DNA from: Vibrio quintilis | GTDB taxonomy: Bacteria; Pseudomonadota; Gammaproteobacteria; Enterobacterales; Vibrionaceae | Direction: 5' to 3' | DNA length: 64,000 nt | NCBI RefSeq assembly: GCF_024529975.1 | Contig: NZ_AP024897.1 | Span: forward strand, 1,550,001-1,614,000 | In this document: positions 9,423 to 19,600 of the stretch, piece after piece | How the letters are laid out: each line of letters begins with the position of its first letter | How positions within the stretch are numbered: the stretch's first letter is position 1 | Made by a program: the position numbers and the translations under genes | The notes under the pieces: generated by a model | Database searches by the model: none | The model's input: the letters and a program-made list of their open reading frames with translations, nothing else | Told to the model about the DNA's origin: nothing

Positions 9423-9938
9423 ATGTTGCCACAAGTAATTCGCGGAATGAGTCTTTTTGTTGGGAGTGGAAATGATGCCCGTGGTTATGCGGGTGTGATT
9501 GAAGAAGTCACGCCACCAAAAATGACAATTAAAACAGAGGAGTTCAGGGCAGGGGGCATGGACGCCCCGCTTGAGATTGACCTTGGCATGAACAAGCTGG
9601 AATGTAGTTTCACAATTGCAAATTATGACCCGACGCTGTTTAAAGCATACGGTCTGGTTCCTGGTGAAATGGTGACTTGTACCCTGAAAGGTGCAATTGA
9701 AGAAGATGGCACCACGGTTCCGGTCGAGATGACCATGACCGGCAGCTGGAAAGAAGTCGACTTTGGCAGCTGGAAATCGGGTCAGAAAGTACAGTTGAAA
9801 GTTGCGATTGCACTGAAGAATTACAAACTGCAAATTAATGGCGAAGAGCAACTGTTCATTGATGTGCAGGGTATGATTCGTAGAGTCAAAGGCACCGATA
9901 AGCTGGAAGCCACAAGAAAAGCATTGAAAATCAGTTAA
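9423..9938 (+). CDS. Contractile tail tube protein (P2 FII-like)
   Basis: 171 residues from the ATG at 9423, with CGGAG 11 nt upstream inside the sheath gene; an in-frame TTG at 9414 is less likely. LPQVIRGMSLFVGSGNDARGYAGVIEEVTPPKM and MDAPLEIDLGMNKLE are typical of P2 gpFII tube proteins. It forms the inner tube over which the sheath contracts. Confidence 0.92.
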   Translation: MLPQVIRGMSLFVGSGNDARGYAGVIEEVTPPKMTIKTEEFRAGGMDAPLEIDLGMNKLECSFTIANYDPTLFKAYGLVPGEMVTCTLKGAIEEDGTTVPVEMTMTGSWKEVDFGSWKSGQKVQLKVAIALKNYKLQINGEEQLFIDVQGMIRRVKGTDKLEATRKALKIS

Positions 9939-9949
9939 GAGAGTGAAAG

Positions 9950-10135
9950 ATGACAGAAATTACCGATAAAAAAACATATGTTGTGAATGATACCATCGAT
10001 GTCGGCTCCAAATATAAACTGGCATTTATGTTTGAAGATAAAAAATATCAGGCTGGTGATCAAATCTCACTCAATGATATTCAGGCAGCTAACCTGATTG
10101 CAGCGGGCTTTATTAAAGGTGCCACAGCTGCGTAG
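9950..10135 (+). CDS. Small phage protein between tube and gpE genes
   Basis: 61 residues, preceded by AGAGAGTGAAAG. Acidic/basic mix ending in a small helix (NDIQAANLIAAGFIKGATAA). The sequence YQAGDQISLNDIQAANLIAAGFI resembles short phage proteins often placed after tube genes. Function unknown. A terminator follows at 10204. Confidence 0.5.
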   Translation: MTEITDKKTYVVNDTIDVGSKYKLAFMFEDKKYQAGDQISLNDIQAANLIAAGFIKGATAA

Positions 10136-10203
10136 GCAAGTACGTAAGCCGGATCATCACACACGATATAATTAAATCAATACTGAACTGAAAATGAAAA
10201 CAG

Positions 10204-10227
10204 AGCGCCCTGCGGGGCGCTTTTTTT
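10204..10227 (+). terminator. Terminator after the tube operon
   Basis: AGCGCCC / GGGCGCT stem, 4-nt loop and T7. It may be partial, since the chaperone and tape-measure genes continue on the same strand 16 bp later. Confidence 0.75.
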
Positions 10228-10242
10228 ATAAAGGCCTTGAAT

Positions 10243-10590
10243 ATGACTGAATTAAATAAAGCACAAACAACTGAAACAAACGACGTAAAACCAACAAATA
10301 CACCAGCACAATTTCCGGGTGCAGATAAAGTGATCGCACTGGATACGGCTCTGGATGACGGCAAAATCACCTGTGTGGCACTGCGTAAACCGATGCCGGG
10401 TGATCTGCGTGGCCTGAAATTGCTGGATATTATTCAGATGGATGCCGGTGCGGTTGCACAGCTGATTCCACGCATAGCAATCAATCACTTCACGGCACAA
10501 CATTTCTATCAACTGGATCCGGCGGATTTGCTGGAAATCATGACGGAAATTGCAACTTTTTTCACCAAAGATCAGCACCTGACTCAGTAG
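10243..10590 (+). CDS. Tail assembly chaperone gpE (P2 E-like)
   Basis: 115 residues from the ATG at 10243 (AAGG 9 nt upstream); an in-frame TTG at 10237 is possible. The core VALRKPMPGDLRGLKLLDIIQMDAGAVAQLIPRI matches the gpE/Mu gp41-type chaperones encoded just before tape-measure genes. The protein coats the tape measure during tail assembly. Its last codons contain a T TTT TTC heptamer where a -1 shift would fuse it to E' (next entry). Confidence 0.85.
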   Translation: MTELNKAQTTETNDVKPTNTPAQFPGADKVIALDTALDDGKITCVALRKPMPGDLRGLKLLDIIQMDAGAVAQLIPRIAINHFTAQHFYQLDPADLLEIMTEIATFFTKDQHLTQ

Positions 10591-10736
10591 ACGAGGCATG
10601 GGCTGATATTGCGGCGGTCTTTCACTGGCCGCCGGAACAAATGAACGGGATGGATTTTGAGGAGCTGATGCGCTGGCGTGATCTGGCGATTGAACGCTTC
10701 AAATCAATGCATCAGGTACAATCTCAGGGCGACTAG
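10557..10736 (+). CDS. GpE' extension reached by probable -1 ribosomal frameshift
   Basis: At 10557-10563 the zero frame reads T TTT TTC. Slipping back one base gives TTT TTT CAC and then an open frame to the stop at 10734-10736. The frame encodes DEAWADIAAVFHWPPEQM...LMRWRDLAIERF, the known short gpE' family with its FHW-P motif. No good start codon or ribosome site serves this frame alone. In P2 and lambda-like phages the same gene pair is joined by a -1 shift, giving a minor long chaperone (about 164 residues here) that links gpE to the tape measure. The shift itself is inferred. Confidence 0.8.
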   Translation, partial: FFHQRSAPDSVDEAWADIAAVFHWPPEQMNGMDFEELMRWRDLAIERFKSMHQVQSQGD

Positions 10737-10811
10737 TGTCACCGGTGTCGGTCAATGAACCGGTATCTGTATTTCTGACACGAAGTCGCCCGCTTTTTTC
10801 TTGGGTGGCGC

Positions 10812-13781
10812 ATGGCATCAGATAAAAAAAATTTAGCTGTCAGACTGGAGCGGATTCGTCAGCTTCAGGCGCAACTGAATCAACAGACCCAAACGCTGGC
10901 TGACAAAACGCAATCGGTCGTTGCCGGGATCGAACAAACGGCTTCAGGCGCATTGTCTTTGGGCTCCCGGATGACAGCGTCTCTTTTTCAGGCGACCGAT
11001 CAGGCTGCTGAATTCGGCAATCACCTTGCACAAGCCGGTTTGCTGAGCGAAGGCACGAAAAACCACCTGAGCGGGTTGATTGATTCGGCAAAACAGTTTG
11101 GCGAAAAGGCGGGTTCCGGTTTTGATCAGGCAGCGCACGGGATTGAATCCCTGAAAACGGCCGGACTGGATACCGGCAAAGTCATGAATGCGCTGGTTGA
11201 TTTTGAAGGGCTGGCTGGCATGACCGGGATGGGAAATGAACTGAAAGCGATTGAAGACACAGTTCAGACCATTTTGCCGGTGGTGAGTCAGACGGTCGAT
11301 CAGGCCAGACAGGTTTCTGCTATCTTTCAGGATTTCTCTGCCGGAACGGGGCTGGACAAGTTGGGTGAGAACCTGAAAACAGCCCGGGGTCAGGCCGGGG
11401 AAACCCGCAAAGAATTCCGTAAATTCGGCAAGCTTTCAACACTCATGTTTGCCAAAATCCGCCGGGGCGACAGCCTGCCTGATTTAATGGATCACACCCT
11501 GCGGATGGCTGATGTTGCAAAGGCTGGTGCCGGAAAAATCGAAGCACTGGGCACAACCGTCAGTCAGGCTCTGGCTGCACCAACACAATATGCGGCTGAC
11601 TTTAAAGATAAAATTGCCACAGTTGCCAAAGCAGCAAATGCAACGGATGGTGAATTAGGTCAGCTGTCTGATTCAGCGAAGCGACTGGGATTAAATACAT
11701 CAATCGGCACCAGTCAGGCGATCGCCGGGATGCAGGCGCTGGCGAGTGCCGGCATGAATGCCAGCCAGATTCAGGCAGCGATGCCGGATATGATTAACAT
11801 TGCGAAAGCGTCCGGAAGTACCGGTGATCTGCATGCAGTTGGAGAAACAACGGCTGCGCTGATGGCTGAGTTCGATATCGTGCCGGAAAAAATGGGCAAG
11901 TTGTCGGATGTGCTCGCTACTGCGACCAGCGCGACCGGATTAAAACTCGGCGCGCTCGGTGAGACAATGCGTGGCATCGGTCCGATTGCCCGCCATTCCG
12001 GGATGAATCTGAAAGAAACTGCGGCGATGGCCGGGTTACTGGCGGATATGGGCGTCAAAGGTGCGGATGCCGGTGCTTCTCTGGAAGCGATGTCAGCCCG
12101 GCTGGCTTCGCCTTCTGATGCAGCGGCGGCAACATTAGATCGCCTGGGCGTCAGCACCAAAGATGCGGGCGGCAAGATGCGCAATACGGCGCAGGTCATT
12201 GGTGATGTGATTAAAGCCACCAAAGACATGGCCCCGGAAGCGCAACTGAAAGCGATGCAGGATGTACTCGGTGAAGATGCCGGGCAGGGCTTGCAGCAGG
12301 CAGCGCAGAGTGGTGGTCAGGGCGTGGCCGGTTTCAGCCAGGTTCTGAATACCAAAGACGGCGCATCGGCAGACATTGCCGGTGGCGTGGACCAAAGTAT
12401 TCAGGGCGGGATCAATAAACTGTCAGCCGTGGTGGATTCCATCAAGCTGCGGTTTGGTGATTTGATGACGCCGGTGAAAGGTTTTGCGGATTCAGTGGTC
12501 AGTGCTGCGCAGAAAGTGCCGGAAATGACTAAGGCGTATGCTGACTTTGTCGATAATGCCAAATCAGCTTACCAGTCGGTTCAGGATCTGAAAGCAGCCT
12601 GGCCACAACTCGGTCAGCGGGCCGGAAAAGCCATGCGCCGGATGAAAGCGATGGGACGTCTGTCCCGCCGTTTTTCAACCCGCACGGCTGGCCGGATGAT
12701 GCAAAGTATCCGGGGAATCAGTCAAAGCATGCTGCGCATGGTGCCGCCATCAGCGATCAATATGCTGTCGCGGTTTGGCAGCGGTTTAATGAGATTGATT
12801 CCATCCTCTGCGATTCGGATGATCTCAGGCTTTGGCGGTGTGTTAATGCGGTTAGCCATGAGCGTCTTTCCGGTGGTTATGTCCGGGATTCGTGCAATTG
12901 GCATGGCGATGATGGCTAATCCGGTTGGTCTGGTTATTACCGCTATCGCTGCGGTGGCCGGGCTGATTTACTACTACTGGGAGCCGATTAAGAAATTCAT
13001 GGGCACCTTGTGGGATGGTTTTGTCGCCGGTCTGGACTGGGTGATGGAAGCCTGGAACAACTTCAGCCTGCTCGATACGCTGAAAACATTGTTTGAATGG
13101 TCCCCGATGGGCTTATTGATGAAAGTCTGGGGCGTTGCCTTCGACTGGATTGAAGACAAGCTGGGATGGGTCGGCAAAGCTGTGTCCGGCATCTGGTCCT
13201 TTTTCTCCGGCGATGACGACGACGATGAGAAAGCGCGCAAAGAATCCGGCAGAAAACAGCAGAACAAAGCGGTTGAGCGAACTCAATCAGTGCGTCATCA
13301 AACAGCAAAGGCAGAGAAAGTCAGCCAGGCTGCGGCGAAAACTGAACCGGTTCGCCGCAGAGCGAAGCAGGCTGAAAAAATTTCCGGTAAAGCGGCGTCT
13401 TCCAAAAAACTACGGACGAAGACGGCCACTGTTGCTAAAGCAGCAGCAAAAGGGCAGGTCTCTTCTGCCGGTGGTAAACAACGCACGGTCAAAATCCCCA
13501 AAACCGTCCGTTTGAAAAAGAATTACCGCGAAACCGTTCATGCGCATAGCACACCTTCAGCCGGGAAACAGAGCCGGGCCGCATCGATTCCCGGCGCAGC
13601 AAGCCGGATGCAACGTTCAGGTCAGGGTGAAACGATGATCTCCATCAATCAGCTTGATATTCATGTGCAAGGCAATGAATCGATGGATATGCGTGATCTG
13701 GCCGGAGAAGTGCGCCGTCAGTTTATGGAGCTGATGGAGAATCAGAAAATGAAATACCGTGGAGGATTGTATGACTACTGA
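10812..13781 (+). CDS. Phage tail tape measure protein (P2 T-like)
   Basis: 989 residues. Coiled-coil N-terminal ~230 residues, then the conserved tape-measure core (about 260-600, with ANATDGELGQLSDSAKRLG and GLLADMGVKGADAGASLEAM). A hydrophobic segment at ~690-720 (ANPVGLVITAIAAVAGLIYYYW) could insert in the membrane. A Lys/Arg/Ala-rich helical stretch covers ~815-905. It sets tail length. Start chosen at GGGTGGCGC-ATG. The C-terminus overlaps gpU by 11 bp. Confidence 0.92.
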   Translation: MASDKKNLAVRLERIRQLQAQLNQQTQTLADKTQSVVAGIEQTASGALSLGSRMTASLFQATDQAAEFGNHLAQAGLLSEGTKNHLSGLIDSAKQFGEKAGSGFDQAAHGIESLKTAGLDTGKVMNALVDFEGLAGMTGMGNELKAIEDTVQTILPVVSQTVDQARQVSAIFQDFSAGTGLDKLGENLKTARGQAGETRKEFRKFGKLSTLMFAKIRRGDSLPDLMDHTLRMADVAKAGAGKIEALGTTVSQALAAPTQYAADFKDKIATVAKAANATDGELGQLSDSAKRLGLNTSIGTSQAIAGMQALASAGMNASQIQAAMPDMINIAKASGSTGDLHAVGETTAALMAEFDIVPEKMGKLSDVLATATSATGLKLGALGETMRGIGPIARHSGMNLKETAAMAGLLADMGVKGADAGASLEAMSARLASPSDAAAATLDRLGVSTKDAGGKMRNTAQVIGDVIKATKDMAPEAQLKAMQDVLGEDAGQGLQQAAQSGGQGVAGFSQVLNTKDGASADIAGGVDQSIQGGINKLSAVVDSIKLRFGDLMTPVKGFADSVVSAAQKVPEMTKAYADFVDNAKSAYQSVQDLKAAWPQLGQRAGKAMRRMKAMGRLSRRFSTRTAGRMMQSIRGISQSMLRMVPPSAINMLSRFGSGLMRLIPSSAIRMISGFGGVLMRLAMSVFPVVMSGIRAIGMAMMANPVGLVITAIAAVAGLIYYYWEPIKKFMGTLWDGFVAGLDWVMEAWNNFSLLDTLKTLFEWSPMGLLMKVWGVAFDWIEDKLGWVGKAVSGIWSFFSGDDDDDEKARKESGRKQQNKAVERTQSVRHQTAKAEKVSQAAAKTEPVRRRAKQAEKISGKAASSKKLRTKTATVAKAAAKGQVSSAGGKQRTVKIPKTVRLKKNYRETVHAHSTPSAGKQSRAASIPGAASRMQRSGQGETMISINQLDIHVQGNESMDMRDLAGEVRRQFMELMENQKMKYRGGLYDY

Positions 13782-14244
13782 TCAGGATGGCAACCAACAG
13801 TCGTCCAATAATCCGAATGTGGTGATGATGAAGCTGGGAGATTTCTCTTTCTCAGTGGAAACAGCGGCTTATCAGTCTATGAAGCGTGATTTTTCTTTTG
13901 AGTGGAAAATGGAAACTGTGGGAAAAATTCCCGGTTTGCAATTTGTGACTGAAGGCGCATATAAACGGTCACTGAGCGGGGTGATTTATCCTGAGTACAA
14001 AGGTGGATTCAGCCAGATTGACAGCATGGCAGCACTGGCCAGAACCGGCCGGCCGCTACGGCTGCTGATGGGGTCTACTGAGTCTAAACAGGCCGGGATT
14101 AACCTCGGCTTCTGGTGTATCACCAGCATCAGTGAAACAGCCACTATTTTTCACCGCAATGGCCGGCCCCGCAAGCTGGAGTTCAGTATGGGGCTGGTGT
14201 ATTACGGTAACAAATATCCGGATCCGGATAAGGAGAAAAGCTAA
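13771..14244 (+). CDS. Tail terminator / completion protein gpU-like
   Basis: 157 residues from the ATG at 13771, 5 nt after GGAGG inside the tape-measure 3' end. VMMKLGDFSFSVETAAYQSMKRDFSFEWKMETVGKIPGLQFV is typical of P2 gpU. gpU caps the tail in P2. Order T-U-X-D is conserved here. An alternative start at 13759 would place the ribosome site inside the gene. Confidence 0.88.
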   Translation: MTTDQDGNQQSSNNPNVVMMKLGDFSFSVETAAYQSMKRDFSFEWKMETVGKIPGLQFVTEGAYKRSLSGVIYPEYKGGFSQIDSMAALARTGRPLRLLMGSTESKQAGINLGFWCITSISETATIFHRNGRPRKLEFSMGLVYYGNKYPDPDKEKS

Positions 14245-14246
14245 TC

Positions 14247-14453
14247 ATGCAATACAGAACGAAAGAAGGTGATGTTGTGGATGCGATTTGTTATCGCGAA
14301 TACAGTAATGCAGCCCTGTTTGTTCAGGTGTATGAAGCGAATCCCGGACTGGCCGATTATGGCCCGGTACTGCCGGGTGGTTTGCTGATTGAGCTGCCGG
14401 ATATTTCTGTACCGGATGTGCCGGAACTGCCAAAAATCTCACTGTTTGATTAA
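14247..14453 (+). CDS. Phage tail protein X (P2 gpX-like)
   Basis: 68 residues. EGDVVDAICYREYSNAA...VYEANPGLADYGPVLPGGLLIELP is the LysM-like fold of gpX, a small baseplate hub-associated protein. Begins 2 bp after gpU. The C-terminal PDISVPDVPELPKISLFD tail is also typical. Confidence 0.88.
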   Translation: MQYRTKEGDVVDAICYREYSNAALFVQVYEANPGLADYGPVLPGGLLIELPDISVPDVPELPKISLFD

Positions 14454-14480
14454 TTGTTTCTGATATTAAAAAATGGCAAC

Positions 14481-14506
14481 GATTCAGGGGCAATAGCTCC
14501 TGAATC
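14481..14506 (+). other. Hairpin between gpX and gpD genes
   Basis: Perfect inverted repeat GATTCAGG / CCTGAATC with a 10-nt loop and no T tail. It may be an mRNA processing or stability element; it is not a convincing terminator. Confidence 0.45.
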
Positions 14507-14530
14507 CTGAACGAACCAGCAGGTAATTCA

Positions 14531-15547
14531 ATGCAACCAACATATAAAGTCATCGTTGATGGTGAAGATATTACGTCCAGGCTTGATCGCCGGCTGATGG
14601 AAATTCGTTTGACTGACGAAGTCGGCTGGTTTTCAGATACCATGACCATGGTTGTGGACGATGCCGGCGGGCGGATTAAACTGCCGAAAATCGGTAAACC
14701 GATTCAGGTTCAGCTCGGTTATGAAGAAACAGGTATTGCCCGTGTGGGTGACTACCTGATAGATGAAGCCCGAATCAGCGGACCGCCGGATCAAATGTTA
14801 ATCCGGGCACGTTCTGTTGATATGTGTCAGCAGATGAAAACATTGCGCCGCCGCTCGTGGGATCATTTATCGCTTGGCGGACTGATCGGAAAAATCGCGG
14901 AACAATATGGGCTGAAACACCGGATTACGCTTGATCTGGCTTCTGTTTTCATTGATCACATTGAGCAAAATAATGAAAGTGATATCCATTTTCTGACCCG
15001 ACTGGCCCGCCAGTATAATGCGGTCTGGAAGTCAGTCAGCGGTTATCTGATCTTCATTACTTCTCAGGAAGGAAGAACGCCGCAGGGCACGCCGCTGCCG
15101 GTATTTAAAATTCACCGGACGGGGGTGACTGAATATGAACTGTCCTGGGCCGAGCGCTCAAACCTGAAGCATGTCACTGCTTACTGGCGGGACCGGGATA
15201 AGGCACAGTTTATGCCGGAAACCGCAGGAGATACCGGCCAGCCGGGAAAAATTCTGCAGCCGGTTTATCCGGATGCCGGACGGGCGAAGGCTGCGGCCCA
15301 GGCGGAGCTGACCCGGCTGCAACAGCAGCACAAAGAGTTGTGTATTTCCATGCCGGGAAACCTGACCATGATTGCTGAAAGCCCGGTGCAGCTGACCAAT
15401 GAGGGCATCAGTGTGTCCGGCCGGGGTAAGGAACAGTCGAAAGAGCACCATCTGTGGCGCGATGGTTATCCGGGAGACTATACGGTTCACTGGGTTGAGC
15501 ATTGTTTCAAAGGCAATGGCTACACCACAACTTTCCGGGCACGCTGA
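14531..15547 (+). CDS. Baseplate hub protein gpD-like (late control D)
   Basis: 338 residues. PTYKVIVDGEDITSRLDRRLMEIRLTDEVGWFSDTMTMVVDD at the start and WVEHCFKGNGYTTTFRAR at the end are hallmarks of P2 gpD, a hub protein of contractile tails related to the T4 gp27/VgrG fold. Last gene of the module: a strong terminator follows and no ogr, integrase or attachment site is visible downstream, unlike P2. Confidence 0.9.
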   Translation: MQPTYKVIVDGEDITSRLDRRLMEIRLTDEVGWFSDTMTMVVDDAGGRIKLPKIGKPIQVQLGYEETGIARVGDYLIDEARISGPPDQMLIRARSVDMCQQMKTLRRRSWDHLSLGGLIGKIAEQYGLKHRITLDLASVFIDHIEQNNESDIHFLTRLARQYNAVWKSVSGYLIFITSQEGRTPQGTPLPVFKIHRTGVTEYELSWAERSNLKHVTAYWRDRDKAQFMPETAGDTGQPGKILQPVYPDAGRAKAAAQAELTRLQQQHKELCISMPGNLTMIAESPVQLTNEGISVSGRGKEQSKEHHLWRDGYPGDYTVHWVEHCFKGNGYTTTFRAR

Positions 15548-15602
15548 TGCGTTGTCCGCCAATCTCATTTCTTTAACTTTTCTTTTTCATGTTATGTTTT
15601 GA

Positions 15603-15652
15603 CCTGTGTTCTCAAGGCTTTATTCATTGCCTTGAGAGCACAGGCTTTTTTT
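15603..15652 (+). terminator. Strong terminator closing the contractile tail module
   Basis: 16-bp stem (CCTGTGTTCTCAAGGC / GCCTTGAGAGCACAGG, one T-G wobble), 10-nt loop and a T7 tail. Confidence 0.9.
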
Positions 15653-15869
15653 GTTCCTGAAATTCACATTTCTCTCTTCTCATTCTCATTTCATCTCTTC
15701 TCTTTTTCCGCTCACAATTGATAAATTATCTCAAACCTCTCACAAATACTGATGATAACCCACTTAATAAGTACTTCTTTTAATTCTGAAACTGATAATC
15801 GGAGAGCCTGTATATTCTTAATATAATCAGCGATTTATGTGTAATGTTATTTATATCAACAAATAAAAA

Positions 15870-15884
15870 CAATAATTATTATCG
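15870..15884 (+). promoter_or_regulatory. Candidate Fur box
   Basis: CAATAATTATTATCG matches 11 of the 14 bases of the 7-1-7 Fur consensus (TGATAAT-N-ATTATCA). An isolated perfect TGATAAT half-site occurs about 80 bp upstream, near 15792-15798. Position directly before a sigma70-like -35 element fits iron repression of the NRPS operon. Confidence 0.5.
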
Positions 15885-15913
15885 TTGACGACTGAACTAA
15901 TACTAATTACCAT
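15885..15913 (+). promoter_or_regulatory. Possible sigma70 promoter for the NRPS operon
   Basis: TTGACG, 17-bp spacer, TACCAT, adjacent to the Fur box. If used, the transcript has a 5' UTR of about 750 nt, which is unusually long, so another promoter closer to the gene is possible. Confidence 0.4.
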
Positions 15914-16667
15914 AGTTGCATATGCGGTCGCTTATCGGTGACTTCTTACTTATGGCACTTTTAAGGTATGCCATTCACAGAAAAACGTTGAAGCTGAGAG
16001 TGCGATGACTCAACCTGAGAAAATTCTCTGTGGTGAGTCTCATTGATGTTGTTATTCATTCAGACTTTAGCAATGACCGCAGATAATATTGCTCGGCGTT
16101 CTTTAATCAGAGTGTTATATCCATTGTTTCATCCGGAGTTTTGGTGCCTCTGCCGGAAAGCTATGTATATTCTTGTTTTCAGATGAAATACCTTTGTCTT
16201 CAGGGCAACATTCGTCTCAAAACATGATGATTATAGCTGCTATTCAGTCCGGTTGCTCTGTACTTATTTTTGGATATTGCTGTTCACTTCTTTAGTTCAG
16301 GTCAGAATTCAGACCTTCACACGCCGAAACCGTATCGGATTAGGTGACATTGATACTGTTCTCAATCAGTTTATAAACTGACCGGAGTCCATCCGGGTTC
16401 TTTCTGAATCTGTTGTGTTCCGGTGACCCAAACTCATACCACAAATATGTCCGGCTCTGGCGGAGAGTTCTGTATGCCCGCAGGCAATCGTTTACTTACG
16501 CTGCCCCCGGACAGAGATAATGACGGGAAGCCAGCTTTGTCAGCTGTTTGTTCCGTCGTTTTTTCATGGTGGCCGGGTCGGTTGACTGATTGTCGTTTTA
16601 CATCATTTATTGAACTAAATCATCAGGGTACTCATCACGACGATGAAACAATGGAGGAAAAATCTTT

Positions 16668-19600
16668 ATGACCGTTAAGACTTTGCTATCCGAAATGGAA
16701 GCGTTGGGAGTCAGGCTATGGACGGAAGCTGGTCAATTGCGCTTTCAGGCACCGGTAGGCGTTTTGACTGAAGACCACCGTAACAGGTTGAAAGCTGCAA
16801 AAGAGGATTTAATCGCTCTTTTGGACGCTCAGGCAGCCGGAGTACAACAAGATCTTGAACACCGTTATGCCCCGTTTCCTCTGACGCCCATACAGGCTGC
16901 ATATCTGGTGGGACGTGGTGATGCATTTGAGTATGGTGGGGTGGGTTGTCATGGTTATCTTGAGCTGAACTTTGACCGGCTGGATATTGAGCGGATGAAA
17001 CAAGCGTGGACTCAGCTGATTCAGCGGCATCCGATGCTGAGGGCCGTGATTTTGCCGGATGGCGTCCAGCAGGTGCTTGAAGACTTTGAGATGCCTGAAG
17101 TGATTGTGACAGATTTAACCACACAGCCCGCAGCAGATGCGGCTCAGAAACTTGAAGCGATTCGTGCTCAAATGGGCAGTAAAGTTTATACCCCGGAGCA
17201 GGCACCGTTGTATGAGCTGAGCATCAGCCGGATGCCGGCGCACGATACGCTGCATGTGTCGGTGGACTTACTGATTGCTGACTTTGTCAGTATTCAGGTG
17301 TTGCTGTCTGAGCTGGACCACTTATATCGTCACCCGGAAGAAGAATTACCTGCAATTCGCGCCGGTTTCCGCGATATCTTGCTGGCGGAACGGGCCGCGA
17401 TTGACACACCGGCAGGACAGGCGAAATATACGCGGGACAAGCAATACTGGACCGAACGTTTAAACACGCTGCCACCTGCGCCTGACTGGCCGGTTCAGGA
17501 GACACAGCAGAAATACGGTAAAGCCGCCTTTGCCCGCCATGACTTTACGCTGGAGAAAGAGAAATGGCAGCAGTTGCAGCAAAAAGCACGGGATCAGCGG
17601 ATGACATCGTCCGGTGTGGTGCTGGCTGCTTTCAGCGAAGTGTTGCGCCGCTGGTCTGCGACCAAAAGCTTTTGTGTCAATGTGACCGTGTTAAACCGTC
17701 CGGCGATTCACGAAGACATTCACCGGATTATCGGTGACTTTACCCAGATCAATATTCTGGAAGTGAAAGAAGCTCCCGGCACAGATTTTATAACCCGCAC
17801 ACGTCACCTGCAGGATCAACTGTTAACAGACCTTGAACACAGCAGTTATACCGGTGTCGATTTACTCAGAGATATTGGCCGGAGCGCGGAAACCCGTGGT
17901 CGTCTGATGCCTTATGTCTTTACCAGTACACTGGGTGCCGGCAAAGGAGACAATGAATCTTTCATGGAAGGTGCGACGCTGGCTTACGGTATTTCACAGA
18001 CACCTCAGGTCTGGCTGGACTGCCAGGTCTCGGAACGTGATGGCAGCCTGCACCTCAACTGGGATGTACGCGAAGGCGTTTTCCGCGATGGGGTGATAGA
18101 ACAGGCGTTTGATGCTATGTGCCGGCTTATCTGTGACCTGGCAGAGAACGATCGCTGGCTTGAATCGTCAGTTGTGACCCTTCCTGAAAACCTGCTCGAT
18201 CAGAGAAAGCTGCAAAACCTGATTCAGGCACCTTTACCGCAAAACCCTTTACACGCAGGTTTCATACGCCAGGTTGTCGAAACACCGGACCGGATCGCTG
18301 TTTCGGCAGACAAACAGCATTACACCTACAAAGCGCTGGCAGAAAAAGCGGCAGCTGTTGCTTCATGGTTAAAAGACAATGGCATCAGCCAGGCGGAACC
18401 GGTGGCTGTGTGCCTGCCGAAATCATTTGATCAAATTGCTGCCGTCATGGGCGTAATGCTTGCTGGTGGTGCTTATGTGCCGCTTTCTGCTGAACAGCCA
18501 CGCCATCGCCATAACCTGATTATGCAGGATGCCCGGATAACCAAACTCATCACTGATCAGGCCAACAGTCAGGGATGGGATGAGCCTATCCGCAGTCTGT
18601 ATACGGAAAACGCCCAACCCGCCCCGTTTTTGCCGGAAGCATGGATACAGACTGAATTTGAGCCGCAGCAACTGGCCTACGTTATTTTTACTTCAGGAAC
18701 AACAGGCAAGCCAAAAGGCGTGATGATCAGCCATCAGGCGGCGCAAAATACACTGTCCGATGTGTCCACGAGAATCAGCCTGCAGGCCGCAGATAAAGTA
18801 CTCGGACTGGCGAGCCTGAGTTTTGATTTATCGGTTTACGATGTCTTTGCCACCTTGTCCTGTGGTGCGGCGCTGGTGTTGCCGGAAACAGATCAGCTGA
18901 ATAATCCGGCGCACTGGCTGGAATTGCTGACCACCCATGAAATCACTGTCTGGAACTCCGTACCGGCACAGTTACAGATGCTGACCAGTGTACTGGAAGA
19001 TCAGGCTGTATCCCTGTCATTACGGGTTGCAATGTTATCCGGTGACTGGATACCAGTGAGTCTGCCGGATACCGCCAGACGCTTTATTCCGGATCTGAGA
19101 ATCATCAGTATGGGCGGCGCAACAGAAGCTGCTGTCTGGTCGGTCTGGTATGACATTGAGTCGGTTAAACCCACAGATAAAAGTATTCCTTATGGCCGTC
19201 CGATGAATAATCAGGGCTTCCATATTCTGGATGACGACATGCAGCCGTGTCCGGACTGGGTACCTGGTGCGCTGTATATTTCCGGACACGGTCTGGCACT
19301 CGGCTATATGGGAGATCCACAGAAAACCCGTCAGCAGTTTGTCACGCATCCGCAAACCGGAGAGCGTTTGTATCAAACCGGCGATAACGGACGCTTCCGC
19401 GAAGATGGTTTGATCGAATTCCTTGGCCGGAATGATACACAGGTCAAAATTAACGGCCACCGGATTGAATTAAGTGAAATTGATTCTGTGCTGCAGCAAC
19501 ATCCGCAGGTGGCACATGTGACCAGTGTGATCAGCCAGCAGGAAGATGATGAAAAACGGCTGGCAGCCTTTATTGAAGCCGCCTATTTAACTGAACCGGC

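Larger units (their letters stand above)
15653..16667 (+). other. Long non-coding leader of the NRPS operon
   Basis: About 1 kb with no convincing gene on either strand. The first 250 bases are A+T-rich and contain the candidate Fur box and promoter listed separately. The rest is mixed composition with short unsupported frames (for example one at 16423-16671 that runs into the NRPS start). The real ribosome site for the NRPS is GGAGG just before 16668. The region may be a long 5' UTR or the remnant of a lost regulator. Confidence 0.5.

Noticed and set aside
15548..16667. Phage attachment site or integrase remnant at the right end of the P2-like module
   Set aside because: No integrase-like frame, no tRNA gene and no direct repeat of the module's border could be identified within the window.
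16423..16671. 82-residue plus-strand open frame before the NRPS
   Set aside because: GTG start without ribosome site, no family-like pattern, overlaps the NRPS start, composition like non-coding DNA.
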